From: Dermacoccus nishinomiyaensis
GTDB lineage: Bacteria > Actinomycetota > Actinomycetes > Actinomycetales > Dermatophilaceae
Reading direction: 5' to 3'
Length of the DNA stretch: 64,000 nt
Assembly (NCBI RefSeq): GCF_900447535.1
Contig: NZ_UFXX01000001.1
Coordinates: 1,798,001-1,862,000, forward strand
Shown here: in pieces, positions 63,563 to 64,000 of the stretch
Numbering within the stretch: position 1 is the first letter of the stretch
How the letters are laid out: every line of letters starts with the position of its first letter
The notes under the pieces: model-generated
The model's database searches: none
Told to the model about the DNA's origin: nothing
Seen by the model: the letters and a program-made list of their open reading frames with translations, nothing else
Position numbers and translations under genes: made by a program

Positions 63563-64000
63563 GGAACGAACCGTACTTGTCCTCGAGGAAGCTGCCCTGG
63601 ATGAGGAACGCGTCGCGCGCCGCTTCGATGGAGCGCGCGGCGGCCTTGGACGCGGCGACCTCGAGCGTCGCGAGCTGTTCGACGAGGAGTTCGTCGGCGT
63701 CGGGCATGGTGCGGGCTGCGAGGTAGGCGTTGATCGTGTCGGGCAGGTGGGTCGTCGCCATGCGTTCGAGGGTGATGCGGGAGCCGACGTCGAGCAGGTG
63801 AGCCGACGGGTCCGCGACGACGTCGTCGAGGTGCTGGGCGATGGTGCGCGCGAGGATGTAGGCGCGGTTGGGGATCCGGCCGGATTCGCGGCGCAGGAAC
63901 TGCAGCAGCGTGACGTTGCCGGCGGCGATCGCCTCCACCGAGCCGGGCTCGGGGGCGGATGGGGCCGCTGGGGCTGCTGAAGACGCTGCGCGCTCGCCGA
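63555..64000 (-). CDS. Helical protein of the TerD cassette, copy B (5' truncated by window edge)
   Basis: The frame is open to the end of the window; at least 147 residues are visible. The Ala/Pro/Ser-rich linker at the edge is followed by the same helical block as copy A (HLDDVVADPSAHLLDV, LPDTINAYLAART, FLIQGSFLEDKYG). The start should lie beyond base 64000. An in-frame GTG at 63938-63936 sits within the conserved block and is unlikely to be the start. Confidence 0.68.
   Translation of the reverse strand, partial: GERAASSAAPAAPSAPEPGSVEAIAAGNVTLLQFLRRESGRIPNRAYILARTIAQHLDDVVADPSAHLLDVGSRITLERMATTHLPDTINAYLAARTMPDADELLVEQLATLEVAASKAAARSIEAARDAFLIQGSFLEDKYGSFHV

Overview
This window is the chromosomal replication-origin region of a high-GC actinobacterium. 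Gene order on both sides of the origin matches the conserved actinobacterial core known from Mycobacterium and Streptomyces: fhaA-fhaB-pstP-rodA-pbpA-pknB, trpG, DUF881, crgA, rhomboid, ppiA, tRNA-Ala/Ile, DUF3566, gyrA, gyrB, DUF721, recF, gnd, dnaN, oriC, dnaA, rpmH, rnpA, yidD, yidC, jag, rsmG, parA, parB, trxA, trxB, sigM, murJ, DUF6049, NUDIX, CCA-adding enzyme. pknA and cwlM do not appear at their usual places. My guess is a member of the Micrococcales (Dermacoccus/Dermatophilaceae-like); this is inference, as there is no rRNA gene here.

Layout. Bases 1-7.6 kb hold the cell-wall growth operon on the + strand, nearly all linked by 4-nt stop/start overlaps. From 7.7 to 15.4 kb come trpG, a DUF881 protein, crgA, a second DnaA-box cluster without genes (9.85-10.19 kb), a rhomboid protease, a cyclophilin, an Ala/Lys-rich membrane-anchored protein, an NAD(P)-binding protein, a NYN-domain protein, two tRNAs and a 48-residue DLW-like microprotein. 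From 15.4 to 29.2 kb the - strand carries DUF3566, gyrA, gyrB, DUF721, recF, gnd, dnaN, oriC, an MFS efflux pump placed between oriC and dnaA, and dnaA. From 29.7 to 36.9 kb the + strand carries rpmH to parB. The next block (- strand, 37-47 kb) is thioredoxin/thioredoxin reductase, SigM with its likely anti-sigma factor, a pseudokinase, MurJ, DUF6049 and a NUDIX protein. After a frameshifted membrane-protein pseudogene and the CCA-adding enzyme comes accessory material: a glycolipid-binding protein with a GT87 mannosyltransferase, a sugar ABC transporter locus containing an esterase and a free biotinyl/lipoyl domain, and a tellurite/Ter-type stress locus with TelA, TerC and two copies of a three-gene TerD cassette.

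How the parts work together. PknB, PstP, FhaA, FhaB, RodA and PBP form the Ser/Thr-phosphorylation control of peptidoglycan synthesis. The separate pseudokinase next to MurJ is the probable phospho-partner of FhaA. DnaA, oriC, ParA, ParB and at least 14 perfect parS sites (five more with one mismatch), spread from 1.2 to 60.9 kb, make the replication and segregation hub. Eight of the perfect parS sites lie inside genes and all eight are read in the one frame that encodes VSRET.

The least ordinary features are the dense parS field, the second DnaA-box cluster that shares an exact 21-mer with oriC, micro-ORFs that bridge operon gaps with ATGA junctions at both ends, the duplicated TerD cassette with identical overlap geometry, and a shared palindromic operator in front of two separated parts of the ABC transporter locus.
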